Shown in pieces: positions 50,739-61,669 of a stretch of DNA of 64,000 bases (the stretch's first letter is position 1; each line of letters begins with the position of its first letter). Location: the NCBI GenBank assembly GCA_002782005.1, contig PFGT01000061.1:1-64000 (forward strand), read 5' to 3'. Source of the stretch: Hydrogenophilales bacterium CG12_big_fil_rev_8_21_14_0_65_61_21 (lineage in GTDB: Bacteria > Pseudomonadota > Gammaproteobacteria > Burkholderiales > Thiobacillaceae). The position numbers and the translations under genes were made by a program. The notes under the pieces are model-generated. The model did no database searches and was not told the DNA's origin. It saw only the letters and a program-made list of their open reading frames with translations.

Positions 50739-50744
50739 TATAAT
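50739..50744 (+). promoter_or_regulatory. -10 element of uppP
   Basis: A perfect TATAAT lies 26 nt upstream of the uppP start codon, and GGGAGG follows at 50758-50763 as ribosome site. No good -35 was found at the expected distance. The element also overlaps the gap after the zinc-ribbon gene. Confidence 0.5.
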
Positions 50745-50770
50745 CGCGGCTCTTCACGGGAGGTACCGGC

Positions 50771-51595
50771 TTGGATAACTTACTGATTTTGAAGGCCGCG
50801 ATACTGGGTATCGTCGAGGGCCTGACCGAATTCCTGCCGGTGTCGTCCACTGGCCACCTGATCGTTGCCGGCCAATTGCTGCATTTTAACGATGACAAAG
50901 GCAAGGTATTCGAGATCGCCATCCAGTTGGCGGCGATACTGGCGGTGGTCTGGGTCTATCGGCAGCGGCTTGGTCATGTCGTCGCCAGTTTGAAGCGGGA
51001 GCCGGCCGCACGCAAATTTACCTTGAACCTGATCGTCGCCTTCATGCCGGCGGCGGTGCTGGGGCTGTTGTTCCTCAAGGAGATCAAGGCTTATTTGTTC
51101 AACCCGCTGGTGGTCGCCACGGCCTTCATCGTCGGCGGCCTGCTGATCCTCTGGGCGGAGCGGCGCCAGCACGTGATAAGGGCCGAGACCGTGGACGACA
51201 TGACCTGGCAGGATGCACTCAAGGTTGGTTTCGCCCAGTCGTTGGCCATGATTCCCGGTACCTCGCGGTCCGGCGCCACCATCATCGGCGGGTTGTTCTT
51301 CGGTTTGAGCCGCCAGGCGGCGACCGAGTTTTCCTTCTTCCTGGCTATCCCCACGATGTTCGCGGCCACCCTGTATGACGTCTACAAGCATCGGGCGCTG
51401 TTCAGCGTTACCGACCTGCCGCTGTTCGCTGTTGGCAGTGCAGTCTCGTTCATCAGTGCCTTGATCTGCGTGCGCTGGTTGCTGCGCTACATCGCCAGCC
51501 ACGATTTCACGCCGTTCGCCTGGTACCGCATCGCCTTCGGCGCGATCGTCCTGGTGACCGACTATCTCGGCCTTATCGACTGGTCGGGCGGTTAG
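50771..51595 (+). CDS. uppP: Undecaprenyl-diphosphatase UppP (BacA)
   Basis: Membrane enzyme (274 residues, about 8 helices) that recycles undecaprenyl diphosphate for peptidoglycan and O-antigen synthesis; overexpression gives bacitracin resistance. The active-site motifs are present: [20 protein letters not shown] and [16 protein letters not shown]. Start is a TTG with a GGGAGG site 7 nt upstream. The last 23 nt overlap the end of the convergent chpA gene. Confidence 0.95.
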   Translation: MDNLLILKAAILGIVEGLTEFLPVSSTGHLIVAGQLLHFNDDKGKVFEIAIQLAAILAVVWVYRQRLGHVVASLKREPAARKFTLNLIVAFMPAAVLGLLFLKEIKAYLFNPLVVATAFIVGGLLILWAERRQHVIRAETVDDMTWQDALKVGFAQSLAMIPGTSRSGATIIGGLFFGLSRQAATEFSFFLAIPTMFAATLYDVYKHRALFSVTDLPLFAVGSAVSFISALICVRWLLRYIASHDFTPFAWYRIAFGAIVLVTDYLGLIDWSGG

Positions 51596-54500
51596 CCACG
51601 AATCCGGCGATCGCCGCCAGCAGCGCATCTTCCTGATAGGGTTTGCCCAAGTATTCGTTGACACCCAGATCGAAGGCGTGCTGGCGGTGTTTGTCGGCCG
51701 TGCGCGAGGTAATCATCACGATTGGCAAGTCGCGGCTATGGCTGCCGGCCCGGACATGACGAGCGACCTCGAAGCCATCCATACGCGGCATTTCGATATC
51801 CAGCAGCATGACCGCCGGCAACTCGTCTTGCAACGCCTCCAGCGCCTCGATGCCATCCTTGGCAGTTGTCACCCGGTAGCCCTCGCGGAGCAACAGTCGG
51901 CTGGTGACCTTGCGCACGGTTAGCGAATCGTCGACCACCAGGACCAATGGGGCGCGTTGCTCGGACTTGGCCTCCTCGGTCACTTCCTTGGCCCTGGAAG
52001 GCGCCTGCTCGATCAGTGCGTATGGGTTGAGTATCAGTGCCACCCGACCATCGGCCAGCACCGTCGCGCCGGCGATGCCGGGCGCCCGCGACAACTGCGG
52101 ACCGATGCCCTTGACCACCACTTCGGCATTGCCATTGAGTGCATCCACCCGCAGGGCGACGCGTTCGTCGCCGGACCGGAGCAAGAGCACGGTGCGGTAC
52201 TTGCCCTCGACCGGGTTAGGTTGTTGCCCGGTTAGCTCGGCCAGCGAGTGTAAGGGGAATGACTGGCCATCCAGTTCCAGCCTGGACGCGGTCAGCGCGT
52301 CATGCCAGCCGGCGGCGCGCATCTCCTTGACCAGCACCACCATACCGGCGGGGATGGCATAAATCTGGTCGCCAGCCTTGGCCAGCACCACCTGGGCGAG
52401 CGCCAGTGTGGCCGGCAGACGGATGGTGAAACGCGTACCCTGGCCCGGCTCGCTCTCGATCCGGACCCGGCCGCCGACTGAGGCGATCTCGCTACGCACC
52501 ACGTCGAGGCCGATGCCTCGGCCGGCCACCTGAGTGACCTCGGTCGAAGTCGAAAAACCCGACATGAACAGGAGGGCATACAGCCGTTCCCGCTCGGCCG
52601 ACTCGCCGGGTCCGAGCAGGCCAAGCGCCTCGGCGCGGGCCCGGACCAGGCTCAGGTTGATGCCGGCGCCATCGTCGCTCAAGGTCAGAACAACCTCCGT
52701 GCCTTCTTGTCGGGCCGACAGGGTGATGGTGCCGTGTTCCGGCTTGCCAGCGGCCTGTCTGACCGCCACCGGTTCGATGCCATGCGCAACCGCGTTGCGC
52801 AACAGGTGCTCGAACGGCGCCATGGCCTTGTCGAGCAAGGCCCGGTCGAGTTCAATGTCGCCGCCCTCGATGTGCAGCCGGGCACTGCGCTGTAAGTCCT
52901 TGGCGGCCTGACGGACGATACGATGCAGACGCTCGGCCTGGCTGTTGAGGCGCACCATGCGGATGTGCATCAGTTCCTGTTGCAGGTTGCGGGTGGTGCG
53001 GGATTGCTGCAAGAGCGCGTACTCGGCGTCGGACAGGCCGGCCAGCAGGTTTTCCTGAGCAGTCGAGACGTCGTTCACGCTCTCGGCCATGAGCCGGGTG
53101 AGTTCTTGAAGACGGGTGTAACGGTCAAATTCCAGCGGGTCGAAATGGCTCTCGTCGAGCACCGACATGCGTGCGCCGATTTGGGCCTCGGCCTGGATTT
53201 CGAGCTCCCGCAGTTGGCTGCGCAGGCGCTCGACGTTGACGGTCAATTCCTGGGTGGTCAGCCGATAGTGGTTCAGGGCCGCCTCGATGCGGGAGCGGGC
53301 GATACTGACCTCGCCGGCCTCGTTGATCAGGTTGTCAATGATGCCGGCCTTGGCCCGGAAGTCTTGTCGGACGTCCTCTGCGGCTTTGATCGGTGGGACC
53401 GCAGCCAGCGGCACGGCAACGGCACCCTTGGCGGCGGTCGGCGCAGGGGCGGCGGGGGCGACCGGACTGGCGGCTGGACGCAGACCGTCGACCCGCTCGG
53501 CTAAGCCGTCGTAGCGGCCTTCCAGCTGATCCAGAAAGGCATTGTCCGGGGTGGCGGCCGCCAATTCGGCGATGGCCGTCTCCATTGCATGCGCGTCGTC
53601 GCCCAAGGCCATCGCCCCGGCCATGCGGGCGCTGCCCTTGAGTGTATGTAGCGACCGTTGCAAGGCTTGCCGGGCCTCGACGTCGTCAGGCTGGGCGCGC
53701 CAGTGGCGCAGGCCTTCGCCGATCCGGGGCAGCAGATCGTCGGCCTCGGTCAGGAAGATGGGCAACAACTGCGGATCGCATGCGTCCGTGGCTGGCGGCA
53801 CTAAGGCCGATGGCGCCAGCTCGGCCGATTGTGGATGGCGTTCGACGACCGGTTCGGCCTCCGGCATTATCGTGGCTTCAGTGACTTCAGGTCGCAGCGC
53901 GGCCAGGCGTTGCGCCAGATCGGGCAAGTCCTTCGGCCAACGTCGTTCGAGTATGGCCTGCAACTGGTCGGCTATTTTGTCCAGTACCCCCGACACTGTG
54001 TCGCGGTGCGCCTCGGCCAGTGGCCGGGCGACCTCCGGCCAGCCCAGCGCCCAATTCTCCAGCGCATGGGCCGCCTCGGCCAGCGGCGTGAGCCCGGTGG
54101 TGCGGGCAATGCCGGCCAGGGTATGGGCTGCCCTGGCAAAGCCATCCCACGGCGCTGTCTCGGCCTCCTCGGCCATCTCGGCCAGATGGTTGCGCAGGTC
54201 GGCGAGCCGCTGGGCTGATTCATCGGTGAAGATGGCGAACAGCGGCGCCGCGACTTCATGGCGGCCTACCATGACCCTATCCGGCTCGGAGGCCAGGGTC
54301 TCCGGGACCGGGGCAGGCGCCACCGGCTCCGCGGGTTTGACTGCGGTCACTGCCTCGCCGCGTAACTGCCGGGCCTGAGTCGTGAGCGCCTCGGCCTGGA
54401 CCTGGACCGCGCCCTTGGTCGCCAGCTCGGTCACCCAGCCGCGAAACGCCGTGGCGGCCAGATCGATAAAATCGAGTATCGCGTGATTGATGGCCCGCTC

Positions 54501-56738
54501 GTCGCGTAGCCAGAGGTTCAGTGTCTGCTCGACCTCCCAGGCGGCTTCGGCCAGAGCGGTCAGACCGACCATGCGGCCGCTGCCCTTGAGGGTGTGGAAA
54601 CCGCGCCGGATATCGACGAATGCGTCGTGCTCCTGGGCCGAGGCCCGCAAACGGCCAAGTCCGGCCGCCATGTCGGCCAGCACCGTCTTCGCCTCCTCGA
54701 CATAGATTTGCAACAGCTCGGCATCAACCTCTTGTTCGCTAGCGGTTGGGGCCGCCTGGGGCGGTGCGGTTGGGCCGGCGACGGGACTACCGGAAAGGGT
54801 CTGGACGGCGTTCTGAATAGTCTCCGCCGATGCCCCTTGATCGATCAGATGCAGGACCTCGCTGGCCTGGCCGGAGAGGCCGCTATCGCCGACCAGATCG
54901 GCATCCTCGGCAATGCGGGAAAGTTCACGCTTGATCTCGCCCCGTGCCTCGGCCTGGTCGGTCGCGTTGCTCAGTTGGTCGGCGGTCGCCTGCACTCGGG
55001 CGGCGCTGGCCGCCAGCTCCTGCTCGACGCTGGCCTCTTGCGGTGCGGTCTCGGCCGGCGGCGCCAGCAAGGCGCGCAGCCCGGCGGGGTTGTCCTGACC
55101 GTTGCGCAGGGCATCGATATATAGCCCCAGGGTGGAAATGGCCTCGGCGATCCAGTTCAGTTCGTGGTCATCGACCTCGCCCTCGACCTCGACCAGGCGA
55201 GCGACATGGTCCAGTGTGGCCTCGACCAACTGCCCGGCGGTATCCAGTTGCAACAGATCGAGCGCACCCTGTATCTGTTTCAGCAGGCCTGGCGCCAGTG
55301 GCAGGTCGGCGCGCTCGTTCTGGTCGCGGAAGAACTTGTCGAGTATCTCTTCCAAGCGATTCAGGTTGGTCTGAATCTCGCGCGCCACCTGTGCAACGAG
55401 CAGTTTTTCCTGAGCCTGGCGGGCGATCTCGTCGAGCAGATGGACGTCCGACGGGAGTGGTGGCATGGCCTGACCGGTTAGCGCGTCCCGCAAGCGGCGC
55501 GCTTGCACAGCCGCCAGGTCGGCGAAATCGTGGCCCAGTTCGAAGTAGTTTTCCGCCGCATGTTGAAGCAGCAACAGGGCGGTCGCCATTTCCAGTTGCA
55601 GGGCCTCGTTCTGTGCCGCCGCTACACTGCCTGGCGTGCCGTCGGCGGCCGCCATGACGGCCTCGGCCAGGTCTGACAACGGTCCTTCGGGCAACCGGCG
55701 AACACTGTCCAGCAGGCGCATCGAGGCGGCCCTGAGCGCCTCCGGACCTTCCTGTCGGCCGGCGCAAAGACGCAGCCACTGGTCCTTGGCGACGCCTATC
55801 ATATCGAGCAATACCTTGAGTCGCGGTTGTAGCGACTCGGACTGTTTTTTGTCCGTGCTGTCGGCATGGCTTGGCTGGTAGCGGCCCAACTCGAACAGCT
55901 CGCGTGCCTCGGCGGCACGGCCGACGGTCGTGCTGTCCTGGGCCAGGGAAAAGAGCACGTTGCTGAACAGGCGGTCGGCCAGTTGCCTGGAGCCTTCGGT
56001 CAGGCGACGCATTTGCAGGTCGAGCCGGGCGAGCAGGCGTTTGGTCCAGATATCCGGCGTCAGCCGGCCGCATAACAGGGCATCCAGCACGCCGCCGGCG
56101 GCCCACCAGAAGGTGTACTGAGCCGCGCCCGGCGCCAGCCGTTCGATCTCCCGCACTGCCTGGCCCATCAGTTGCAAGCCGGACTGGCCGCCGCGGTTTT
56201 GCAGGAAGTGGAGCAGACCTTTCTCGTAGCGAGCCCGCACCGGACGTGTGGCGCGGGCCAGCGCCGGGCCGTCGAGGGGCAATTCCGGACTGTCGCGTTT
56301 GACCCGCGCGCTCAGGTCGGGGTGAAACAGGTCGCTGGGCGACGGCGCTTCGCCGCGTCGGCCCTGGACCTCGGCATAGACCGGATTGAGCAGCAGTTCG
56401 TTGTTGACGCCGCCCGCCATCAGGCCATCCAGATAGCCGCGCAGGGCCTCGATCGCGCTTAGTACGATCCGGCTGGAGCCCGTGTTGCGTAGGCCCGTTT
56501 TCGCCTGCATGTCGGCCAGCAGGTCTTCGATGGCATTGCAGACCTGGCATACGCCCTGCAGATCGACGATCTGCAGGGCGCCGGAGACCTGATGCAGATG
56601 AGTGGCGGCCTCCCGTAGCGGTGTCGCGTCCTGACCGTTCCAGGCATCCAGGGCGGTCGCTGCCGCCTGGATCGCGTTGTCGATTTCTGTCTTGACCCAG
56701 GTCAGAGGGCCGATGTCGAAATTGTTCAGGTTCTCCAC
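51573..56738 (-). CDS. chpA: Pilus chemosensory hybrid histidine kinase ChpA/PilL
   Basis: CheA-type kinase of 1721 residues controlling type IV pili. Candidate phosphotransfer sites run along the N-terminal two thirds: HLHQVSGAL near 48, [11 protein letters not shown] near 712, [11 protein letters not shown] near 870 and [11 protein letters not shown] near 1030. Then come a dimerisation helix, the ATPase ([13 protein letters not shown] near 1300; [13 protein letters not shown] near 1409), a CheW-like domain and a C-terminal receiver ([12 protein letters not shown] near 1598; [11 protein letters not shown]). It is shorter than Pseudomonas ChpA (about 2470 residues), so has fewer Hpt modules. 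It ends the pilG-H-I-J-chpA operon. Confidence 0.93.
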   Translation of the reverse strand: MENLNNFDIGPLTWVKTEIDNAIQAAATALDAWNGQDATPLREAATHLHQVSGALQIVDLQGVCQVCNAIEDLLADMQAKTGLRNTGSSRIVLSAIEALRGYLDGLMAGGVNNELLLNPVYAEVQGRRGEAPSPSDLFHPDLSARVKRDSPELPLDGPALARATRPVRARYEKGLLHFLQNRGGQSGLQLMGQAVREIERLAPGAAQYTFWWAAGGVLDALLCGRLTPDIWTKRLLARLDLQMRRLTEGSRQLADRLFSNVLFSLAQDSTTVGRAAEARELFELGRYQPSHADSTDKKQSESLQPRLKVLLDMIGVAKDQWLRLCAGRQEGPEALRAASMRLLDSVRRLPEGPLSDLAEAVMAAADGTPGSVAAAQNEALQLEMATALLLLQHAAENYFELGHDFADLAAVQARRLRDALTGQAMPPLPSDVHLLDEIARQAQEKLLVAQVAREIQTNLNRLEEILDKFFRDQNERADLPLAPGLLKQIQGALDLLQLDTAGQLVEATLDHVARLVEVEGEVDDHELNWIAEAISTLGLYIDALRNGQDNPAGLRALLAPPAETAPQEASVEQELAASAARVQATADQLSNATDQAEARGEIKRELSRIAEDADLVGDSGLSGQASEVLHLIDQGASAETIQNAVQTLSGSPVAGPTAPPQAAPTASEQEVDAELLQIYVEEAKTVLADMAAGLGRLRASAQEHDAFVDIRRGFHTLKGSGRMVGLTALAEAAWEVEQTLNLWLRDERAINHAILDFIDLAATAFRGWVTELATKGAVQVQAEALTTQARQLRGEAVTAVKPAEPVAPAPVPETLASEPDRVMVGRHEVAAPLFAIFTDESAQRLADLRNHLAEMAEEAETAPWDGFARAAHTLAGIARTTGLTPLAEAAHALENWALGWPEVARPLAEAHRDTVSGVLDKIADQLQAILERRWPKDLPDLAQRLAALRPEVTEATIMPEAEPVVERHPQSAELAPSALVPPATDACDPQLLPIFLTEADDLLPRIGEGLRHWRAQPDDVEARQALQRSLHTLKGSARMAGAMALGDDAHAMETAIAELAAATPDNAFLDQLEGRYDGLAERVDGLRPAASPVAPAAPAPTAAKGAVAVPLAAVPPIKAAEDVRQDFRAKAGIIDNLINEAGEVSIARSRIEAALNHYRLTTQELTVNVERLRSQLRELEIQAEAQIGARMSVLDESHFDPLEFDRYTRLQELTRLMAESVNDVSTAQENLLAGLSDAEYALLQQSRTTRNLQQELMHIRMVRLNSQAERLHRIVRQAAKDLQRSARLHIEGGDIELDRALLDKAMAPFEHLLRNAVAHGIEPVAVRQAAGKPEHGTITLSARQEGTEVVLTLSDDGAGINLSLVRARAEALGLLGPGESAERERLYALLFMSGFSTSTEVTQVAGRGIGLDVVRSEIASVGGRVRIESEPGQGTRFTIRLPATLALAQVVLAKAGDQIYAIPAGMVVLVKEMRAAGWHDALTASRLELDGQSFPLHSLAELTGQQPNPVEGKYRTVLLLRSGDERVALRVDALNGNAEVVVKGIGPQLSRAPGIAGATVLADGRVALILNPYALIEQAPSRAKEVTEEAKSEQRAPLVLVVDDSLTVRKVTSRLLLREGYRVTTAKDGIEALEALQDELPAVMLLDIEMPRMDGFEVARHVRAGSHSRDLPIVMITSRTADKHRQHAFDLGVNEYLGKPYQEDALLAAIAGFVANRPTSR

Positions 56739-56759
56739 GTGCGGCGTTCCCGTTGTCGA

Positions 56760-58769
56760 CTAGAGGGTGAAGCCGGCCACCGACGCGTGCAACTCGTCGG
56801 CCAGCTCAGTGAGCTGGCCGATCGATTCGGTGCTCTTACGCGTGTCTTCGGAGGTGCGCCGGGTCTGTTCGAGAATCTGCCGCATGTTGTCGGCGATTCG
56901 AGACGCCGCGTCGGCCTGCTCACGAGTGGCGCCGGAAATGTTCTGGCTCAGGCGCGCCAGTTCCGCCGACACCGATTCGATATCCAGCAGGGCATGACCT
57001 GCGGCATCGGACAGTGCCGCCCCTTCGACCACGCCCCGGGTGCTGGTTTCCATGGCGTTGACGGTGTCCTGGGTGTCGGTCTGAATGGTCTTGACAATGG
57101 CGCCTATGCGGCGGGTGGCCTGACCGGACCGTTCGGCCAACCGCTGCACTTCCTCCGCCACCACCGAGAAGCCGCGCCCCGCGTCGCCGGCCGCCGCCGC
57201 CTGGATGGCTGCGTTGAGGGCCAGGACGTTGGTCTGTTCGGTGATGTCCGAAATCAGCTCGACGATCTCGCCGATCTCCTGGGACGATTCGCCCAGTCGC
57301 TTGATCCGCTTGGAGGTTTCCTGAATCTGATCGCGCAGGGCGTTCATGCCGGCGATGGCGTCGCGTACCGAGTCGCCGCCCTTTTTGGCGAATTCCAGCG
57401 ATTGTTCGGCCACGCGCGCTGATTCGGCGGCGTCCTGGGATGCCTTGTTGACCGATTCGGACATGAAGTTGACCGCATCGGTCGTCTGGCCGATGTCGTC
57501 CGCTTGCCGTTCCGACGCGCTCAGCGTTTCCTGGGACAGGCGCTTGGCATCGTCGGTGGCCTGGGTCACCTCGGCCACCGCACGGGTTACGTTGCCGACC
57601 AGGGTACGCAATTCCTCGATGGCGAAGTTGACCGAGTCGGCGATGGCCCCTGTGATGTCCTCGGTCACTGTGGCGCGCACGGTCAGGTTGCCTTCGGCCA
57701 GGTCGCCCATCTCGTTCAGCAGGCGAAGAATGGCTTCCTGGTTCCGCTGGTTTTCCAGTGCTGCGGAATCTTGCTCCTTGGTCGCCCGCTCGGCCTGTTC
57801 CTTCGACTCGGCCGCGTTGACCAGGCTCAACATCACCAGGCTGACCAGGGTCAAAAGACCGAAGATCAGGGTCAGAGTCAGATATAACCAGGGACTCGAT
57901 GCCTTGAAGCCGTCGGTCAGCTTGCCGGTTGCGGTCAGCATCGGTTCGCTCTGGCCGGATAATTCGTGCCCAGCACGTTTGATCTCGATCAATTGGGGCA
58001 AGGCCTTTAGCAGGCTGTCGGCGGCCGTTTGAAACTTGTTGAAGATGCTTTTCAGCGGGTCGGTGCTGGCTCGGCCCTTGATCGCCCCGGCCAGGCTTTG
58101 CAGGTCCTGGCTGAGCTGGTAGGCAGCTTGCGGCTTGATGGTCTCGCTGGTTGCCAGGGTGTTGGCATTGCGGGTCATCCGTTCGGCATAGGCATCCAGT
58201 CCGCCGCCGGCCTCCTCGGCCAACTCATAGAGTTCGCTTGCCTCGTCGTTGATCTGGCTGATCGACTGGTGCAGGGACAACAGGGCATCCTGTTTGGCCA
58301 GTAACGTGTCGATGTCCTTGCGTGCAATGTCCCAATGCTGCTTGACATTATTCAGTTCGCCGCGCATGGATAGCGGGGCGGAAGGCAAGCCGCCGCCGCC
58401 TTCGGTGAGGGTCTTCATGCCGTTGGCGAAGGACTGCTGGCTCAGTTGCAATTGGCCGAAGGCCGCCTTGTCGCCCAAGACCGCCAACTGAGCAAACTTG
58501 GAATAACGCTGGGATTGCACCTGAAGGCTGGAGCCGATCTCGATGTAGCTCGACTTGTGGTTCAGTTGCACCACGTACAGCACAATCGCCACCACGGTAA
58601 TCAGTGCCGATACGACCAGGGCCAGCGCCCAAAAGCGGTAGCGCTGCTCGACCGACATGCCCTTGAACATAGGCGCTTTGGCCGGATCGAGCGCCAATAG
58701 GCCATCCCGCAAGCCCGATAGCCCGGCCCACTGTTTCTTCGCTGCACCGCCAAGCCGGTCTTTATCCAT
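56760..58769 (-). CDS. pilJ: Methyl-accepting chemotaxis protein PilJ
   Basis: Pilus chemoreceptor of 669 residues. An N-terminal helix (about 45-65), a periplasmic PilJ/NIT-like four-helix domain with repeated QL.L..LA patterns (about 70-300), a second membrane helix ([20 protein letters not shown]), HAMP and the cytoplasmic signalling hairpin. The tip region reads [20 protein letters not shown] followed by [20 protein letters not shown]. It would control the ChpA kinase through PilI. Lies 21 nt upstream of chpA. Confidence 0.94.
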   Translation of the reverse strand: MDKDRLGGAAKKQWAGLSGLRDGLLALDPAKAPMFKGMSVEQRYRFWALALVVSALITVVAIVLYVVQLNHKSSYIEIGSSLQVQSQRYSKFAQLAVLGDKAAFGQLQLSQQSFANGMKTLTEGGGGLPSAPLSMRGELNNVKQHWDIARKDIDTLLAKQDALLSLHQSISQINDEASELYELAEEAGGGLDAYAERMTRNANTLATSETIKPQAAYQLSQDLQSLAGAIKGRASTDPLKSIFNKFQTAADSLLKALPQLIEIKRAGHELSGQSEPMLTATGKLTDGFKASSPWLYLTLTLIFGLLTLVSLVMLSLVNAAESKEQAERATKEQDSAALENQRNQEAILRLLNEMGDLAEGNLTVRATVTEDITGAIADSVNFAIEELRTLVGNVTRAVAEVTQATDDAKRLSQETLSASERQADDIGQTTDAVNFMSESVNKASQDAAESARVAEQSLEFAKKGGDSVRDAIAGMNALRDQIQETSKRIKRLGESSQEIGEIVELISDITEQTNVLALNAAIQAAAAGDAGRGFSVVAEEVQRLAERSGQATRRIGAIVKTIQTDTQDTVNAMETSTRGVVEGAALSDAAGHALLDIESVSAELARLSQNISGATREQADAASRIADNMRQILEQTRRTSEDTRKSTESIGQLTELADELHASVAGFTL

Positions 58770-58804
58770 TGTTTCTCTCCTGATCCAGATTGTTCATCGT
58801 TCAT

Positions 58805-59317
58805 TCAGGCCGCTACCTGGAGGAACCGGGGTTCCGCCAGCAGACGACCGAAGTTGACTTCTCGCCAAATTAGGCCTTCACCGTCCTCGAAACGGGCGAT
58901 TTCCCAGGGCGCGGCGGTTTCGGCCACCGGCAGACGACGCATGCCGGCGGCGTTTCTCAAGCCCAACGCCCGATCGATGCGAAAGCCCGCGTAGGCCCCG
59001 AATCGGGGATTGGCCAATAATAATCGGATTTCATTGCCTGGCACGCCAGCCGGCAAGGCCATGAACGCTGCCCAGTCGGTGCAGGCGTAGATCGTGCCAT
59101 GGATGCCGGCCACGCCCAGGAACCAGGGCTGTGTCCAGGGCGCCGGCGTCAGCCGTGGGACCGTCACTACCTCGCTGACCTGATCGAGATCGACCAGCCA
59201 ATGCTGGCCAGCCGCCATGAAGCCCAGTTTGGCCGCCTCGCCGGGCTGTTCGGCAACCGCTTTCAGGCGCTCGGCCAGCTTGGCCTGGAATTCCCGCAGA
59301 CTAACTCGTTCTTCCAT
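58805..59317 (-). CDS. pilI: CheW-like adaptor PilI
   Basis: A 170-residue CheW-domain adaptor coupling PilJ to the ChpA kinase. QHWLVDLDQVSEVVTVPRLT and WFLGVAGIHGTIYACTDWAA are the beta-barrel core with the receptor/kinase contact strands (compare the GV.NLRG.I..V.DL pattern of CheW). It follows pilH by 7 nt. Confidence 0.9.
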   Translation of the reverse strand: MEERVSLREFQAKLAERLKAVAEQPGEAAKLGFMAAGQHWLVDLDQVSEVVTVPRLTPAPWTQPWFLGVAGIHGTIYACTDWAAFMALPAGVPGNEIRLLLANPRFGAYAGFRIDRALGLRNAAGMRRLPVAETAAPWEIARFEDGEGLIWREVNFGRLLAEPRFLQVAA

Positions 59318-59324
59318 CCGGATG

Positions 59325-59690
59325 TCACCCCAGCCCTTGAATCTTGTTGATCAGGTCATCAGCCGCGATGGGCTTCACCAGATAGGCCGCCGCCCCTTGT
59401 CGCATGCCCCAGACCCGGTCGGTCTCCTGACCCTTGGAGGTGCACATGATGACTGGAATATCCTTGGTCGCCGCGTCCCTGGAAAGCATGCGGGTGACCT
59501 GGAAACCGTTGATTCCCGGCATCACCACATCCATCAGGATCAGGTCCGGACGCAGCGCCTTGGCCTTGGCGATACCTTCATCGCCGTTTTCGGCGACCTC
59601 GGTCTCGAAGCCTTGTTTGCGCAGTATGTCAACCAGGTAGAACCGTTCGGTGGCCGAGTCATCCACAACCAGCACTTTTTTAATGGGCAT
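59325..59690 (-). CDS. pilH: Response regulator PilH
   Basis: A 121-residue single receiver domain. KKVLVVDDSATERFYLVDIL gives the acidic pocket, LILMDVVMPGINGFQVTRML the phosphoacceptor Asp, CTSKGQETD the Thr/Ser switch region and YLVKPI the Lys. In Pseudomonas PilH opposes PilG in regulating pilus retraction and cAMP. It is CheY-like without an output domain. Confidence 0.92.
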   Translation of the reverse strand: MPIKKVLVVDDSATERFYLVDILRKQGFETEVAENGDEGIAKAKALRPDLILMDVVMPGINGFQVTRMLSRDAATKDIPVIMCTSKGQETDRVWGMRQGAAAYLVKPIAADDLINKIQGLG

Positions 59691-59708
59691 TTCGCGTGCT
59701 CCCGGGCA

Positions 59709-60125
59709 TCAGGCCGGCTGACCGTGGTGACGTTTCACCGCTGCCAGCAGGGCGTCTTTGGAAAAGGGTTTGGTCAGGTATTCGTCGGAGCCGACCAGCC
59801 GGCCGCGCGCGCGGTCGAACAGGCCGTCCTTGGAGGACAGCATGATGACCGGGGTATCCCGATAGCGGCTGTTTTTCTTGATTAGTGCGCAGGTCTGATA
59901 ACCGTCCAGACGGGGCATCATGATGTCGACGAAGATCAGGTCGGGACGGCGGTCGGCGATCTTGGCCAGGGCGTCGAAACCGTCCTCGGCCAGAATCACC
60001 TCGCAGCCTGCCTGCTGGAGAAATATCTCCGCGCTGCGCCGGATGGTGTTGCTGTCGTCGATCACCATCACCTTGGCGCCGTTCAGGTTTTTACCGGGTG
60101 TGTTCAATGCTGCCACCGTCTCCAT
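59709..60125 (-). CDS. pilG: Response regulator PilG
   Basis: A 138-residue single receiver domain, first gene of the Pil-Chp operon. MVIDDSNTIRRSAEIFLQQA holds the acidic pocket, LIFVDIMMPRLDGYQTCALI the phosphoacceptor Asp, and MLSSKDGLFDRARG and YLTKPFSKD the remaining switch residues. PilG promotes pilus extension. It is divergent from thiD across a 100-nt gap, which should hold both promoters. Confidence 0.93.
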   Translation of the reverse strand: METVAALNTPGKNLNGAKVMVIDDSNTIRRSAEIFLQQAGCEVILAEDGFDALAKIADRRPDLIFVDIMMPRLDGYQTCALIKKNSRYRDTPVIMLSSKDGLFDRARGRLVGSDEYLTKPFSKDALLAAVKRHHGQPA

Positions 60126-60225
60126 GCTCGAAATGTAAGTCCGTTAGTCACGTTCCGCAACCCGTGACGGACCCTACTTATGGGATAATGAAACATCTTA
60201 TGTTTGTACCACAAGACGTCATTCA

Positions 60226-61053
60226 ATGTCTGCACAATTACCCACCGTTCTGATCTTCGCCGCCACCGACCCGACGGGCGGCGCCGGCTTGCAGGCGGAC
60301 CTGCTGACCGTGGCCAGCCTGGGTTGCCATCCGCTGTCGGTGGTTACGGCGATCACCGTGCAGGACACCGTCGGGGTGGAGGACTTCCTGCCGCTCGATG
60401 CCGGCTGGATCGCCGACCAGGCGCGCTGCGTCCTGGAGGACATGCCGGTGGCGGCATTCAAGATCGGCATGTTGGGCAGCGTCGAGATCGCCGCCGCCAT
60501 CGCCGAGATCGTGTCCGATTACCCGGATATTCCCTTGGTGCTGGACCCGGTCCTGGCCTCAGGTCGGGGCGATGAACTGGCTACCGATGATCTGATTTAC
60601 GCCATGCGCGACTTGTTGTTGCCGCAAACCACCCTGATCACGCCCAACGGCATGGAGGCCCGCCGCCTGGCTGAGGACGACGAGGACGAAGACGAGGACG
60701 CCCCGGACCTGGACGAATGCGCCGCCCGGCTCATCGACCTGGGCTGCGAGTATGTCCTGATTACCGGCTCCCACGAGCAGACTGCCCAAGTCACCAACAT
60801 ACTGTACGCAGAGAGCGGTCGGCTGCAGAACCTGGATTGGGATCGTCTGCCCGGCAGTTATCACGGCTCCGGCTGCACCCTGGCCTCGGCCATCGCCGCC
60901 CTGCTGACCCAGGGCCTGAGCCTCGAAGAGGCGGTCAAGTCGGCCCAGGAATATACCTATGAGGCCCTGCGCGCCGGCTATCGGCTGGGCATGGGCCAGC
61001 ATATTCCCGACCGGCTGTTCTGGGCGCGGGAAGGGGCCGATGGCAAAGCTTGA
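60226..61053 (+). CDS. thiD: Hydroxymethylpyrimidine/phosphomethylpyrimidine kinase ThiD
   Basis: Kinase of thiamine pyrimidine synthesis (HMP to HMP-PP). The 275-residue ribokinase-fold protein has FAATDPTGGAGLQADLLTVA for substrate binding and LPGSYHGSGCTLASAIAALL with the GSGC catalytic loop. An unusual run of acidic residues (EDDEDEDEDAPDLDE) sits after RRLA at about residue 145. It overlaps thiE by 14 nt. Confidence 0.94.
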   Translation: MSAQLPTVLIFAATDPTGGAGLQADLLTVASLGCHPLSVVTAITVQDTVGVEDFLPLDAGWIADQARCVLEDMPVAAFKIGMLGSVEIAAAIAEIVSDYPDIPLVLDPVLASGRGDELATDDLIYAMRDLLLPQTTLITPNGMEARRLAEDDEDEDEDAPDLDECAARLIDLGCEYVLITGSHEQTAQVTNILYAESGRLQNLDWDRLPGSYHGSGCTLASAIAALLTQGLSLEEAVKSAQEYTYEALRAGYRLGMGQHIPDRLFWAREGADGKA

Positions 61054-61669
61054 AGGGCTATACGCGATCACCCCCGATTGGGGCGATACGGCCAGACTGA
61101 TCGTCGTCACCGAGGCCATCCTGCGCGGCGGCTGTCGCATTATCCAGTACCGCAACAAGACCGCTACGTCGAGCCGCCGAGACGAGCAGGCGGGCGCCCT
61201 GCGCGACCTGACCCGGCGTTTCGGGGTTTGGCTGATCGTCAATGACGACCTCGACCTGGCCCTGGCTATCGACGCAGATGGGGCCCATCTGGGCAGCGAG
61301 GATGGCGACCTGGCGGCCGCGCGTGGCCGTCTGGGCCCGGGCAGGATACTGGGCGCGTCATGCTATCAAAGCCTCGATACAGCCGGTCTAGCGGTTCTGG
61401 CCGGCGCCGATTATCTGGCCTTCGGCAGCTTCTTCGCCTCGTCGACCAAGCCCCAGGCCGGTCGTGTTGAAGCCGCCCTGATTGGCGCGGCGAAACAGGC
61501 CTGGACCCTGCCGGTCTGCGCCATCGGCGGCATCACCCCGGAAAACGCCGGGGCGCCAATCGCCGCTGGCACCGACCTGCTCGCCGCCAGCGGAGCCGTT
61601 TACAATAGCAGTGACCCGGAGCGCGCCAGCCGCGCCTTTAGCCAACTTTTCGAAAGCAGACGACCATGA
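61040..61669 (+). CDS. thiE: Thiamine phosphate synthase ThiE
   Basis: Couples HMP-PP and thiazole phosphate to thiamine phosphate. The 209-residue TIM barrel shows GLYAITPDW at the start, IIQYRNKT (phosphate-binding Arg/Lys), [20 protein letters not shown] (metal Asp), [13 protein letters not shown] and [20 protein letters not shown] at the thiazole site. The start is the ATG at 61040 inside thiD; its stop overlaps hemL (ATGA). Confidence 0.93.
   Translation: MAKLEGLYAITPDWGDTARLIVVTEAILRGGCRIIQYRNKTATSSRRDEQAGALRDLTRRFGVWLIVNDDLDLALAIDADGAHLGSEDGDLAAARGRLGPGRILGASCYQSLDTAGLAVLAGADYLAFGSFFASSTKPQAGRVEAALIGAAKQAWTLPVCAIGGITPENAGAPIAAGTDLLAASGAVYNSSDPERASRAFSQLFESRRP

Noticed and set aside
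50780-51664. 294-codon frame opposite uppP
   Set aside because: Shadow of uppP, with no recognisable motif and a His/Gln/Arg-rich composition.
55168-56550. 460-codon frame in the same strand as chpA
   Set aside because: Frame-shifted reading of chpA, rich in Pro/Arg/Gly; chpA itself is continuous.
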